From: an uncultured Allosphingosinicella sp.
GTDB lineage: Bacteria > Pseudomonadota > Alphaproteobacteria > Sphingomonadales > Sphingomonadaceae
NCBI GenBank assembly: GCA_934539295.1
Contig: CAKTCN010000016.1
Location: forward strand, 1-64,000
Length of the DNA stretch: 64,000 nucleotides
Reading direction: 5' to 3'
Shown: positions 52,630 to 59,861 of the stretch, piece by piece
Position numbering within the stretch: the first letter of the stretch is position 1
Layout: every line of letters starts with the position of its first letter
The notes under the pieces: model-generated
Seen by the model: only the letters and a program-made list of their open reading frames with translations
Told to the model about the DNA's origin: nothing
The model's database searches: none
Program-made: the position numbers and the translations under genes

Positions 52630-52707
52630 AGCATTCACAGTCTGGCTAAACACTGCTCACAGCCATTGGATCATGTAAGAACCGCAGTTTTCCGCCACTT
52701 TCTACAC

Positions 52708-52724
52708 TTGGCACACCGTCTGCA
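52708..52724 (+). promoter_or_regulatory. Candidate sigma-54 (RpoN) promoter
   Basis: TTGGCACACCGTCTGCA matches the RpoN consensus TGGCACG-N4-TTGCA except for A in place of the last G of the -24 element and C for the first T of the -12 element. The GG and GC are exactly 10 nt apart, as required. It lies 56 nt upstream of a tiny membrane-protein gene that is followed by a PspC-domain gene. Confidence 0.6.
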
Positions 52725-52780
52725 AATCTCTTGGCATCCCCGCCGGATCGTCCGGCAGGACAGTTGAAGGAGCCAAGATC

Positions 52781-52894
52781 ATGAACATCCAGTCGATCAA
52801 TCTGCAGCAGGTTGCCGTTTCCGTCCTCGGCGCGCTGGTTGCCACCACCTTCTTCCTCTCCGCCGCGATCGGCCCGGTCGGTCAGCTCATCTGA
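52781..52894 (+). CDS. Tiny membrane protein upstream of PspC-domain gene, 37 aa
   Basis: A 37-aa protein starting MNIQSINLQQVAVSVLGALV. One hydrophobic helix occupies about residues 11-31, with a GPVGQLI end. The ATG follows GAAGGAG at ideal spacing. It is the first gene after the candidate sigma-54 promoter. The size and place suggest a small membrane-stress protein in the manner of PspB or PspD, but there is no clear sequence homology. It is too short for common gene-calling limits. Confidence 0.7.
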   Translation: MNIQSINLQQVAVSVLGALVATTFFLSAAIGPVGQLI

Positions 52895-52931
52895 CCGACG
52901 GACGATCGCCCCGCATCAAGGAACAGGAACA

Positions 52932-53120
52932 ATGAACAGCCACTTCGCTCTCGACCGCAGTCACGGCAAACTGATGGGCGTATGCTCGGGCCTCGCCCGC
53001 AGCACCGGGATCGACCCCCTTGGCATCCGCCTGCTCGCCGTCATAGGTACGCTGACGCTGCTCGGACCGCTCGGCCCCATCCTCTATCTCGTAACCGCAA
53101 TGGTGGCCCCGAATGACTAA
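52932..53120 (+). CDS. PspC-domain protein, 62 aa
   Basis: A 62-aa PspC domain: FALDRSHGKLMGVCSGLARS, then GIDPLGIRLLAVIGTLTLLG and LYLVTAMVAPND, with one to two membrane helices. PspC proteins sense inner-membrane stress in phage-shock systems and are usually fused to or followed by other Psp genes. Here only the bare domain exists. SD AGGAACAGGAAC precedes the ATG at 52932. Likely co-transcribed with the 37-aa gene. Confidence 0.88.
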   Translation: MNSHFALDRSHGKLMGVCSGLARSTGIDPLGIRLLAVIGTLTLLGPLGPILYLVTAMVAPND

Positions 53121-53205
53121 GCCGCGCAGCCTTTACCGCCGCTACCTCGTCAACCTTCAGGCCTTTCTGGCGCGGCCGGCCAAGCTGCCGGCCGCCCGGA
53201 ACTAG
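53113..53205 (+). CDS. Possible 30-aa basic peptide
   Basis: MTKPRSLYRRYLVNLQAFLA then RPAKLPAARN, with an ATG inside the PspC-gene end (overlap of 8 nt). It is strongly basic and could form an amphipathic helix. No separate SD is visible; it would depend on translational coupling. Its stop overlaps the converging GFA gene. This is a weak call. Confidence 0.3.
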   Translation: MTKPRSLYRRYLVNLQAFLARPAKLPAARN

Positions 53206-53549
53206 GCCAGGTTCGCTCCGTCGTAGCGAACGATCTTCAGCGCGCCGAGGTCGAAATCCTCGGCACAGCGCAGGTTCACCGCCACCATGGGCCCGCCTGG
53301 GCCCTCACCTTCGCCGAACGGCGCGCAGCCGCAGCTGCTGCAGAATTGATGGCGTATCGCATGCTTGTTGAACGTGTAGGTGGTAATCGCATCCCGCGAC
53401 GTCTCGAGCGTGAAAGCGTCAGGGCTGACAAAGGCCAGTAGATAGCCGTTGCGCCGGCAGATGGAGCAATTGCACTCCATCGCCTCCATCAGCTGTGCGT
53501 CCAGCCGATACGCAACCTTGCCGCAATGGCAGCTTCCCCGAATGGCCAT
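53202..53549 (-). CDS. GFA-family protein (CENP-V/GFA domain)
   Basis: A 115-aa protein with the zinc-binding GFA fold: GSCHCGKVAYR, ECNCSICRRNGYLLAF and HQFCSSCGCAPFGEG supply the Cys ligands. Founding members bind glutathione-formaldehyde adducts, but most relatives have unproven substrates. The ATG at 53549 follows a strong GAGGAG SD; a longer start lacks one. It is divergent from the VOC-family gene. Confidence 0.9.
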   Translation of the reverse strand: MAIRGSCHCGKVAYRLDAQLMEAMECNCSICRRNGYLLAFVSPDAFTLETSRDAITTYTFNKHAIRHQFCSSCGCAPFGEGEGPGGPMVAVNLRCAEDFDLGALKIVRYDGANLA

Positions 53550-53658
53550 GACCCTGCTCCTCGCTGCGTCGATACTCCCAAAGAATGCGTGCGGATGTCC
53601 GCCTTGTCCATCTTCGGACACTTGTTAGTCTCGTCGCAGATAACAGGGAGGAAGAGAG

Positions 53659-54045
53659 ATGCCGGTGCTCGGGATAGGCGGATTGTTCTTTCGCGCAAAG
53701 GATCCGGACGTGCTTTCGGCCTGGTACAAGGCGCATCTCGGCATCGGGCCTGGCTGCGACAGTTCGGGGACGGGCGAGGGTAGTGAGTGGTTCTGGACGG
53801 TGGCCGGCGGCCCTGTCGTCTTCCAGCCCTTCAAGGAGTCGAGCGACTATTTCGCGGCCGACAAGCAGTTCATGCTGAACCTGCGCGTGTCGGAGATCGA
53901 CGCGCTTCTCGACGGGCTGCGGACGGCCGGCATCGAGGTGATCACCAAGCCGGAATGGGACGATGCCTCCACCGGCCGCTTCGCGCGCATCCACGACCCC
54001 GAGGGTAATGCGGTCGAACTCTGGCAGCCACCGAGCGAGATGTAG
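53659..54045 (+). CDS. VOC (glyoxalase/bleomycin-resistance fold) protein
   Basis: A 128-aa protein with two beta-alpha-beta-beta-beta modules: VLGIGGLFFRAKDPDVLSAW and ARIHDPEGNAVELWQP, the latter with a Glu metal ligand. The family includes glyoxalase I, dioxygenases and drug-binding proteins; this member is too short and general to assign a substrate. AGGGAGGAAGAG gives a good SD. Confidence 0.9.
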   Translation: MPVLGIGGLFFRAKDPDVLSAWYKAHLGIGPGCDSSGTGEGSEWFWTVAGGPVVFQPFKESSDYFAADKQFMLNLRVSEIDALLDGLRTAGIEVITKPEWDDASTGRFARIHDPEGNAVELWQPPSEM

Positions 54046-54073
54046 ACCCTCAACCCCCGACTAGATGGCGTGA

Positions 54074-54682
54074 TCAGGGACGTGTGTCCCAGCCGATGAA
54101 GCGCGGCGCCCCCGCGTGCACTGCAAGCTCGCCCCACGCGCCAGTGCGCAGCTTGAGATTCGGCCGTTCGCCGCGGCCGAGCAGTTCGGGAAAGGCCAGG
54201 AAAGCGAAGCGCGCGGCGCCGTTGCTGGTGACCAGTACGTGCGTGCCTCCGCTCAGGCCGGCGACGAACGCCTGCCAAGCGGCGATGCGGCCCGGGGCGT
54301 CCACCGTCCAGTCGGAAGGCGCTTCGCCGCGTGCGTCCCACGCCTCGATCGCATGGTGGCCGATGCGCGCCACCACCTCATCCTCGGTCCTGTTCTCGTC
54401 GGGACCATGATCGATCTCGTCCAGGAAGGCAGGCGTGTCGGTGTCCGGCTTCACGCCCACCGCCGCGCCGATCAGGGCGCCGGTTTCACGCGCGCGCAGC
54501 AGCGGGCTGGTCACGATCCGGTCGGGCCGGATGCCCTGCGCCGCGAAAGCCGCGCCGATCGCCTGTGCCTGCACGCGACCGCTTTCGACCAGCGGCAGGT
54601 CAGTGCGTGCGCCGACCCTGCGCGGCGCCTCGCCGGGCGCGAAAGTGTTGCCATGGCGAACGATGAAGAGCCGCGCACTCAT
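54074..54682 (-). CDS. Histidine phosphatase superfamily protein
   Basis: A 202-aa phosphatase of the phosphoglycerate mutase fold. The phosphohistidine motif FIVRHGNTFAP (RHG, about 7-10) is intact, with TSPLLRARETG (second Arg). The position of the second catalytic His reads LVTSNGAARFAF, with Asn instead of the usual His of the S-H-G motif. This variant is seen in some alphaproteobacterial members. It overlaps kdsB by 4 nt (ATGA) and is third in the kdsD-kdsB unit, raising the possibility that it acts on a Kdo-pathway phosphate, because no kdsC is in the window. Confidence 0.88.
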   Translation of the reverse strand: MSARLFIVRHGNTFAPGEAPRRVGARTDLPLVESGRVQAQAIGAAFAAQGIRPDRIVTSPLLRARETGALIGAAVGVKPDTDTPAFLDEIDHGPDENRTEDEVVARIGHHAIEAWDARGEAPSDWTVDAPGRIAAWQAFVAGLSGGTHVLVTSNGAARFAFLAFPELLGRGERPNLKLRTGAWGELAVHAGAPRFIGWDTRP

Positions 54683-55491
54683 AACGCTTGATAGGGGTCG
54701 CCATGCTGCGCCAGCAGCCGTTCGGCCAGCGCAACGTCGGCCGGCGTGTCGATGCCCGAATTGGACACGGGCGGCGCCGGCACGTCCACGGCCAGGATCG
54801 GGATGCCCAATTCCAGGAAACGCAGCTGCTCCAGCCCTTCCAGCTCCTCGTAGAAGGACGGCGGCGCGGCGGCGAAGTGGCGCAGCGCTTCGACGCGATA
54901 AGCGTAGAGGCCGAGGTGCTGAAGCACCGGCGACATCTCGCCTGCTTCCCGCAGCCGCGCTTCCTTGCGTAGCGCCGGCAGGATGTTCTTGGAGAACCAC
55001 AGCGCGCGGCCATCGGGCGCACGCACGCAGGTGGTGCCGCTGAACGCTTCCTCCTTCTTGTGCTCGCGAAGGGCATCGAGCGCAGCCCAGGTCAGGCGCC
55101 GCACCGGCGTCGTCACGCCTGCATCGGCCGCCGCCGCGGCCTTGAGCAGGATGGTGATCGTCTCGACCGAGGTAAAGGGTGCATCGCCCTGCAGGTTGAG
55201 CACGATGTCGGGCGTGATGCCGAGCGCGTCGATCACCGCCAGCGCGCGGTCGGTGCCCGATGCGATGTCGGTGGAGGTCATCACGGCCTTGTGGCCGAGC
55301 GCCTCGGCATGGACGACGATACGCTCGTCATCGGTCGCGACGACGAAGTCGGTGTCGCCCACCTGCGCTGCGGCTCGCGCCGCGACGTTGGTGACGCGGT
55401 CCAGCATGGTGCGGCCCGCAATCTCGATCAGCGGCTTGCCGGGAAAGCGCGTGGACCCGTAGCGTGCCGGTATGACGATCAGGTTCGCCAT
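54679..55491 (-). CDS. kdsB: CMP-Kdo synthetase (3-deoxy-manno-octulosonate cytidylyltransferase)
   Basis: A 270-aa enzyme activating Kdo with CTP. Motifs: IVIPARYGSTRFPGKPL, ATDDERIVVHAEALG, MTSTDIASGTDRALAVID, NLQGDAPFTSVETI (usual NLQGDEP), HLGLYAYRVEALRHF and the C-terminal SGIDTPADVALAERLL. I chose the ATG at 55491 (MANLIVIPARYGS). It sits 5 nt after kdsD. The length is slightly above the common 250 aa. Confidence 0.95.
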   Translation of the reverse strand: MANLIVIPARYGSTRFPGKPLIEIAGRTMLDRVTNVAARAAAQVGDTDFVVATDDERIVVHAEALGHKAVMTSTDIASGTDRALAVIDALGITPDIVLNLQGDAPFTSVETITILLKAAAAADAGVTTPVRRLTWAALDALREHKKEEAFSGTTCVRAPDGRALWFSKNILPALRKEARLREAGEMSPVLQHLGLYAYRVEALRHFAAAPPSFYEELEGLEQLRFLELGIPILAVDVPAPPVSNSGIDTPADVALAERLLAQHGDPYQAL

Positions 55492-55496
55492 GGTGC

Positions 55497-56489
55497 TCAC
55501 GCCACGCCGGCGCGCAGGATATCGTGCAGGTGGATGGCGCCGATCACCCGGCCCTGATCGCACACGAACAGCGTGGTGATTCCGCGATCGTTCATGATCT
55601 TCAACGCCTCGGATGCCAGCAGGTCCTTGGCAACGGTCAGCGGATCGGTGTTCATGTGTCCCTCGACCAGATCATCAAGGCTGGCGGTGACGATGGCACG
55701 ACGAAGGTCGCCGTCGGTGAACACGCCCAGCAGCTGCCCGTCCACGTCCACCACCGCAGTGGACCCATAGCGCTTGGAGCTCATCTCCAGCGTCGCCTCC
55801 GACAGGGTGGCGGTGCGCGGCACGTGCGGCAGGTCCGCCTCCTTGCCCATCAGGTCGGCGACCAGCATCAGCTGCGCACCAAGCTTGCCACCCGGATGAA
55901 AGACGCGGAAATCGGCCGCGGAAAAGCCCCGCACTTCCAGCAGCGCGATCGCCAATGCGTCGCCCAGCGCAAGCTGCGCGGTGGTCGACGTCGTGGGCGC
56001 CAGGTGGTGGGGACATGCCTCGCGCACCTTGGGCAGCGTCAGGCAGATGTCGGCGGCGCGGCCCAGGGCGCTGTCCTCGCCCGACGTGATGGCGATCAGC
56101 TTCACTCCGAAGCGGCCGCAATAGGTGACCACATCGCCCAGCTCCTTGGTCTCCCCGGACCAGGACAGCGCCAGCACCGTATCGTTGGCCGTGATCATGC
56201 CGAGATCGCCATGGCTCGCCTCGGCCGGGTGCAGGTACATGGCCGGCGTGCCGGTGGACGCCATGGTCGCGGCGATCTTCCGGCCGATCAGCCCGCTCTT
56301 CCCCATGCCGGTGACGAGCACGCGGCCGGGCGTGTCGTGGATGGTGGCTACGGCCGCGCGCACCCGCTCGGCGAGTTCGCCGGTCGCGATTGCCTTGCGC
56401 ACATCGATAAGGCCAGTGATTTCAAGGTCGATGGTGGACAGAACCGCGCCGAACGCCAGATCGTCCCCAAGCTCCACAACGTCCGACAT
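55497..56489 (-). CDS. kdsD: Arabinose-5-phosphate isomerase (KdsD/KpsF)
   Basis: A 330-aa enzyme making arabinose 5-phosphate from ribulose 5-phosphate, the first step to Kdo. The SIS domain (about 30-190) has GRVLVTGMGKSGLIGRKIAA and ALSWSGETKELGDVV. Two CBS domains follow (about 205-330; RYGSTAVVDVDGQLLGVFT). HPGGKLGAQLM is diagnostic of the KdsD/KpsF/GutQ group. First gene of the kdsD-kdsB-phosphatase unit. Its ATG lies at 56489. Confidence 0.95.
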   Translation of the reverse strand: MSDVVELGDDLAFGAVLSTIDLEITGLIDVRKAIATGELAERVRAAVATIHDTPGRVLVTGMGKSGLIGRKIAATMASTGTPAMYLHPAEASHGDLGMITANDTVLALSWSGETKELGDVVTYCGRFGVKLIAITSGEDSALGRAADICLTLPKVREACPHHLAPTTSTTAQLALGDALAIALLEVRGFSAADFRVFHPGGKLGAQLMLVADLMGKEADLPHVPRTATLSEATLEMSSKRYGSTAVVDVDGQLLGVFTDGDLRRAIVTASLDDLVEGHMNTDPLTVAKDLLASEALKIMNDRGITTLFVCDQGRVIGAIHLHDILRAGVA

Positions 56490-56645
56490 GTTCGCGATTC
56501 TCCCCCCGGATGCGCTCCATGCCGCAAAGCAGCATTGTTGGCGCGCCGTCAATTCGTAAGTGGCGAAACGGCGCCTCCTTCCGTTCGCTTTTCAGGCGCT
56601 TAGCGGCTTGCTACGTCACGAGCGGGGAAATCGGGGGGACAGCAA

Positions 56646-57395
56646 ATGGTACGCATTTCACCGCGGCTGCCGACGCGGGCCTATGAAGATATCGTGCGCG
56701 ACCACGGCGGTGACGCTGCTGCCGAGCATCTCTACGTCCGCCGCAGGGCCGATACCTGTCACCGCCGCCTGATCGTGATCATCTCGACCCATAATGAAGG
56801 GCGGCGCTTTGCGGGGCTGGTCGACGCATACAGCCTGCTCGACGCCGACCTGCTGTTCATTCGGGACGAGGCCAACAGCTATTATCTGCGCGCCGACCGG
56901 GGAGCCGCGTTCGACGCGCTGGTGCGCACGATCGCCGAACCATACGCGCCGGACCAGATCCTGTTCTTCGGCTCGTCCATGGCCGGCTATGCGGCGCTTC
57001 GATATGCTTTGATGCTGGATGCCAACGCGGTGTTGAGCAATCCGCAGGTCAGCGTCACCGCCTCGGCTCCGCTCGGCTGGACGGAGCTTCGCCGCAATAT
57101 CGAGCGCATTGCCGAGCCGCACGACCTGGGCGACGGCGAATTCGCCGACCGCGCCTGCGCCATCACCCTGCTGCACAGCCGGCACCCGATGGACGTCGAA
57201 AATACCCGCCTGTTCTTCGACCTTTACCGCCGGCACCCCGGCCTGGCGCTGCTCACCGTCCATGCCGACGAGACGGATCACAAATATCTGATCCCCGATT
57301 TCCAATCCTTCCTACTGTTCGTCCGGCGTACCTACGAATTGCGAAGGTTGCGCACGAAAGTGGTCCGGTGGGGACGCGTGCCGAAGAACAAATAG
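56646..57395 (+). CDS. Alpha/beta-hydrolase-like protein of the glycan cluster
   Basis: A 249-aa protein. The segment ILFFGSSMAGYAALRYALML (about 105-124) has the G-x-S-M-x-G-Y nucleophile-elbow pattern, preceded by LIVIISTHNEG and LLFIRDEANSYYL. Near the C-terminus HADETDHKYLIPD could supply Asp and His. So it may be a serine hydrolase or acyl/glycan-modifying enzyme; no family name is certain. A GGGGGG SD lies just before the ATG at 56646. It is the first plus-strand gene of the cluster leading to the CMP-sugar synthetase. Confidence 0.7.
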   Translation: MVRISPRLPTRAYEDIVRDHGGDAAAEHLYVRRRADTCHRRLIVIISTHNEGRRFAGLVDAYSLLDADLLFIRDEANSYYLRADRGAAFDALVRTIAEPYAPDQILFFGSSMAGYAALRYALMLDANAVLSNPQVSVTASAPLGWTELRRNIERIAEPHDLGDGEFADRACAITLLHSRHPMDVENTRLFFDLYRRHPGLALLTVHADETDHKYLIPDFQSFLLFVRRTYELRRLRTKVVRWGRVPKNK

Positions 57396-57474
57396 ACTGA
57401 CGGGCTAAGCATTTAGGCTCGTAATCGCTGCGTGAATGTGTAATGGGCCAAGCCGCCTGTGGGGGGAGCGTTAC

Positions 57475-57657
57475 ATGATTCAGCACATGCTGGATGACTT
57501 GGTTGACCGGAAGGGCGGCAGGCTCTCCGGCAGCATGTCGGCATTGCTGCACCGCGGCGGCCGGAGCACCGACTGGCCCGGCATCATCTTACTGATGGTT
57601 ACGAGATTCGCTCCTTCGGGGGCGGCATCGTTTTTGGGGGAGGGGATTTGTGACTAG
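57475..57657 (+). CDS. Possible small protein, 60 aa
   Basis: A 60-aa frame starting MIQHMLDDLVDRKGGRLSGS with GGGGGGAG at SD distance. Its end overlaps the CMP-sugar synthetase start by 8 nt. No domain is recognised and composition is unremarkable. It may be a real leader gene, or the SD may serve a longer untranslated leader. Confidence 0.3.
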   Translation: MIQHMLDDLVDRKGGRLSGSMSALLHRGGRSTDWPGIILLMVTRFAPSGAASFLGEGICD

Positions 57658-58345
57658 GTTTGAAGAGGTTCATGCGATCATCCCGGTCAAGCATAGCTCC
57701 GACCGCGTGAAGCAGAAGAATTTCCGCGACTTCCACGAAGGACGGTCGCTGCTCGAGATCAAGATCGACCAGCTTCGCGCCTCGGGTCTTTGCACCCAGA
57801 TACACATCTCCAGCAATTCGCCGGAGGCCGAGCGCCGGGCGCACGAACTTGGCGTCAACTATGTCCCGCGCGATGAGGCCCTGTGCAACAATGTCGTTCC
57901 CTGGAGCGACGTGGTCGTCGGCGTGCTGGAGGGCATGCCCTTCTCGCCCGAGGCCGGCGTCCTGTGGTGCCATGTCACCAGCCCGTTGTTCAGCAACTTC
58001 CGGGGCATGATGGATGTCCTGGAGGAGCAGCCGGAATTTGACTCGGTTGCGACCGTCACGCCCTACAAGCACTTCTTCCTGAGCCCGGACCACATGCCGC
58101 TCAACTTCCGGCCCGGTCCGTGGCATCGCTACACGCAGAATATTAGGCCGCTTTACCTTCTCAACTTCGCCGCCTTCCTTGGCCAGAAGAAGACCATGCT
58201 CAAGAATCGCTATGTGTTTGGCGACAATCCGCATTTCTTCAATGTCAGCCACCTGGAGGGCCAGGACATCGACACGATCGAGGAGTTCGAGATCGCGGCC
58301 AGCCTCTACAAGCATCAGCTGCTGACGGCCGCACCCGCTATTTGA
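57650..58345 (+). CDS. CMP-sugar synthetase (acylneuraminate cytidylyltransferase family)
   Basis: A 231-aa nucleotidyltransferase. The N-terminal VHAIIPVKHSSDRVKQKNFR is a variant of the I-P-A-R-x-G-S-K-R-x-x-x-K-N signature of NeuA/KdsB enzymes. VLWCHVTSPLFSNFRGMMDV and FDSVATVTPYKHFFL match the NeuA branch more than kdsB. It should activate a 2-keto-3-deoxy sugar (sialic, legionaminic, Kdn-like) or a related sugar with CTP. A GTG start follows AGGGGA. No neuB or neuC is next to it. It overlaps the following gene by 4 nt. Confidence 0.82.
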   Translation: MTRFEEVHAIIPVKHSSDRVKQKNFRDFHEGRSLLEIKIDQLRASGLCTQIHISSNSPEAERRAHELGVNYVPRDEALCNNVVPWSDVVVGVLEGMPFSPEAGVLWCHVTSPLFSNFRGMMDVLEEQPEFDSVATVTPYKHFFLSPDHMPLNFRPGPWHRYTQNIRPLYLLNFAAFLGQKKTMLKNRYVFGDNPHFFNVSHLEGQDIDTIEEFEIAASLYKHQLLTAAPAI

Positions 58346-59802
58346 ACGGGGATAGTCAGCCAGTGTCCAAGCCAGGGTCTGACGCAGAGGTGGCGGCGCT
58401 GGAGGCCGTGTCGGCGCGTCTCGGCATCGATCGCCGCCACCTTCGCCCTCCAAAGGGCGCCGAGCGCAAGCATTTCGGCGTCCCGTCGGTGGTGGCACAA
58501 TGCCGGCACTTCAATCCGTTTCGCGACGAGGCGCTGCCGGAGGGGTTCGATCCGGATACCACACGCCGCGCTCTCAAGCTGTATGCGCAGCCGCAATGGC
58601 AGGAGGCCCGTGACAAGGGACGCGACGCGTTCTTCGACGGCGGACGGGCGCGTTATTATTCGCCGCTGGATGGCGCGAAGCTCCTGTCGCTAGGCAGCAT
58701 TTTCGGGCGGCGGTTCGATTATCACCTGCTGGATGGGCCGCATCTGCGCATCCTGCTGACCCTCGGCGCGTCCGCTTATGGCATCTATTATCCCGACCGC
58801 AACGTCATGCTCCACCTCACCGCCTATGAGGAGAAGCGGGGGGGCATCATGCTTCCACTCGTCTCGCTGTTGCTCGGCAACTGGCGGCAGCTGGGTGACT
58901 GGATCGCGGCGGCTGACCGCGGCCTGCTGAAGCGCAGCTTCGTCATTGCCGACAACCGCCCCGCGCATTTCCTCACCCAAACCTTGGGCTTCGTGGACAG
59001 CTGCTGGCCGACGGTCGAGCGCTTCCAGGCCGACGGCAATGTGGTGGCGGTGGCGCGCGATTGGTGTTTCGTCGATCCGGTCAAGGTCTTCCCCGAATTG
59101 CGCAAGGGTGCGCTGCTGAGTGCCCGGGCCGACCAGTTGCCCCAGCTTTGCCTCGACCTGCGCATGTCGATGCAGCGCGTGGCGCGGGTAAACGCCTTCA
59201 AGTCGGTGAACTGGGTCAAGCGGGTGGCGCCGGACACACGCGGGGAGGAAGGCGTCCGGCCTTTCGCCGTCTGGATCGCGATCGATGCGGAGAAGGAGCG
59301 CTTTCTCAACCAGGTTCCGGCGATCGCCGCCTTGATCGACATGCTGGCCGGCGAGGGACGTCCGCTCAAGATCATCTGGGACGGCTGGACCGCCATCGAA
59401 GGCCAGTGGAGCGAGAAGGACCAGCGCATCGTCGATCGGATCGACGCGATCACGGCGCAGATCGCCGCGCAGGCCGGCAGCCCGTTCGAGCAGGACCGCA
59501 TCTACGGTCGCACCTTCGAATATAAGCTCGGCCGGACCGCCCAATGCGACCTGGCCCTCGCCACCCACGGCACCGCGTCCATTATGCCCAGCATCATCCG
59601 CAACGTGCCGACGGTGACCTACCACGTTCCCAAGGTCATGGCGCTCACCGGCTATGCGGAGGAGGGCAATTGGTTCCCGGTCGCACAGGACGGCATCTCC
59701 CTGGGTCCAATCGTCGCCAAGATCGACCACGAACAGGCGTTTACGGTCGCACAGGACAGGTTGATTGACGCGGCAGAGCGGGCGCTAGCGGTGAAGCGCT
59801 GA
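58342..59802 (+). CDS. Unrecognised protein, possible glycan transferase (family member A)
   Basis: A 486-aa protein without signal peptide or membrane helix. A TTG start overlaps the synthetase stop (TTGA); a GTG at 58363 behind GGGGA is an alternative giving MSKPGSDAE. The central part (about 120-220) includes NVMLHLTAYEEKRGG, SFVIADNRPAHFLTQTLGF. The C-terminal half (about 305-470) has AVWIAIDAEKERFLNQ and LALATHGTASIMPSIIRNVP, followed by TVTYHVPKVM. The last part looks like a GT-B donor-side Rossmann domain. A diverged relative lies just downstream on the other strand. Coupling to a CMP-sugar synthetase suggests transfer or recognition of that sugar. Confidence 0.75.
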   Translation: MNGDSQPVSKPGSDAEVAALEAVSARLGIDRRHLRPPKGAERKHFGVPSVVAQCRHFNPFRDEALPEGFDPDTTRRALKLYAQPQWQEARDKGRDAFFDGGRARYYSPLDGAKLLSLGSIFGRRFDYHLLDGPHLRILLTLGASAYGIYYPDRNVMLHLTAYEEKRGGIMLPLVSLLLGNWRQLGDWIAAADRGLLKRSFVIADNRPAHFLTQTLGFVDSCWPTVERFQADGNVVAVARDWCFVDPVKVFPELRKGALLSARADQLPQLCLDLRMSMQRVARVNAFKSVNWVKRVAPDTRGEEGVRPFAVWIAIDAEKERFLNQVPAIAALIDMLAGEGRPLKIIWDGWTAIEGQWSEKDQRIVDRIDAITAQIAAQAGSPFEQDRIYGRTFEYKLGRTAQCDLALATHGTASIMPSIIRNVPTVTYHVPKVMALTGYAEEGNWFPVAQDGISLGPIVAKIDHEQAFTVAQDRLIDAAERALAVKR

Positions 59803-59861
59803 ACGGCCGCCAGCCGCCCATCTTTGCTCTGATAGATCAGGCGAGAAAATGAATGACCGGG

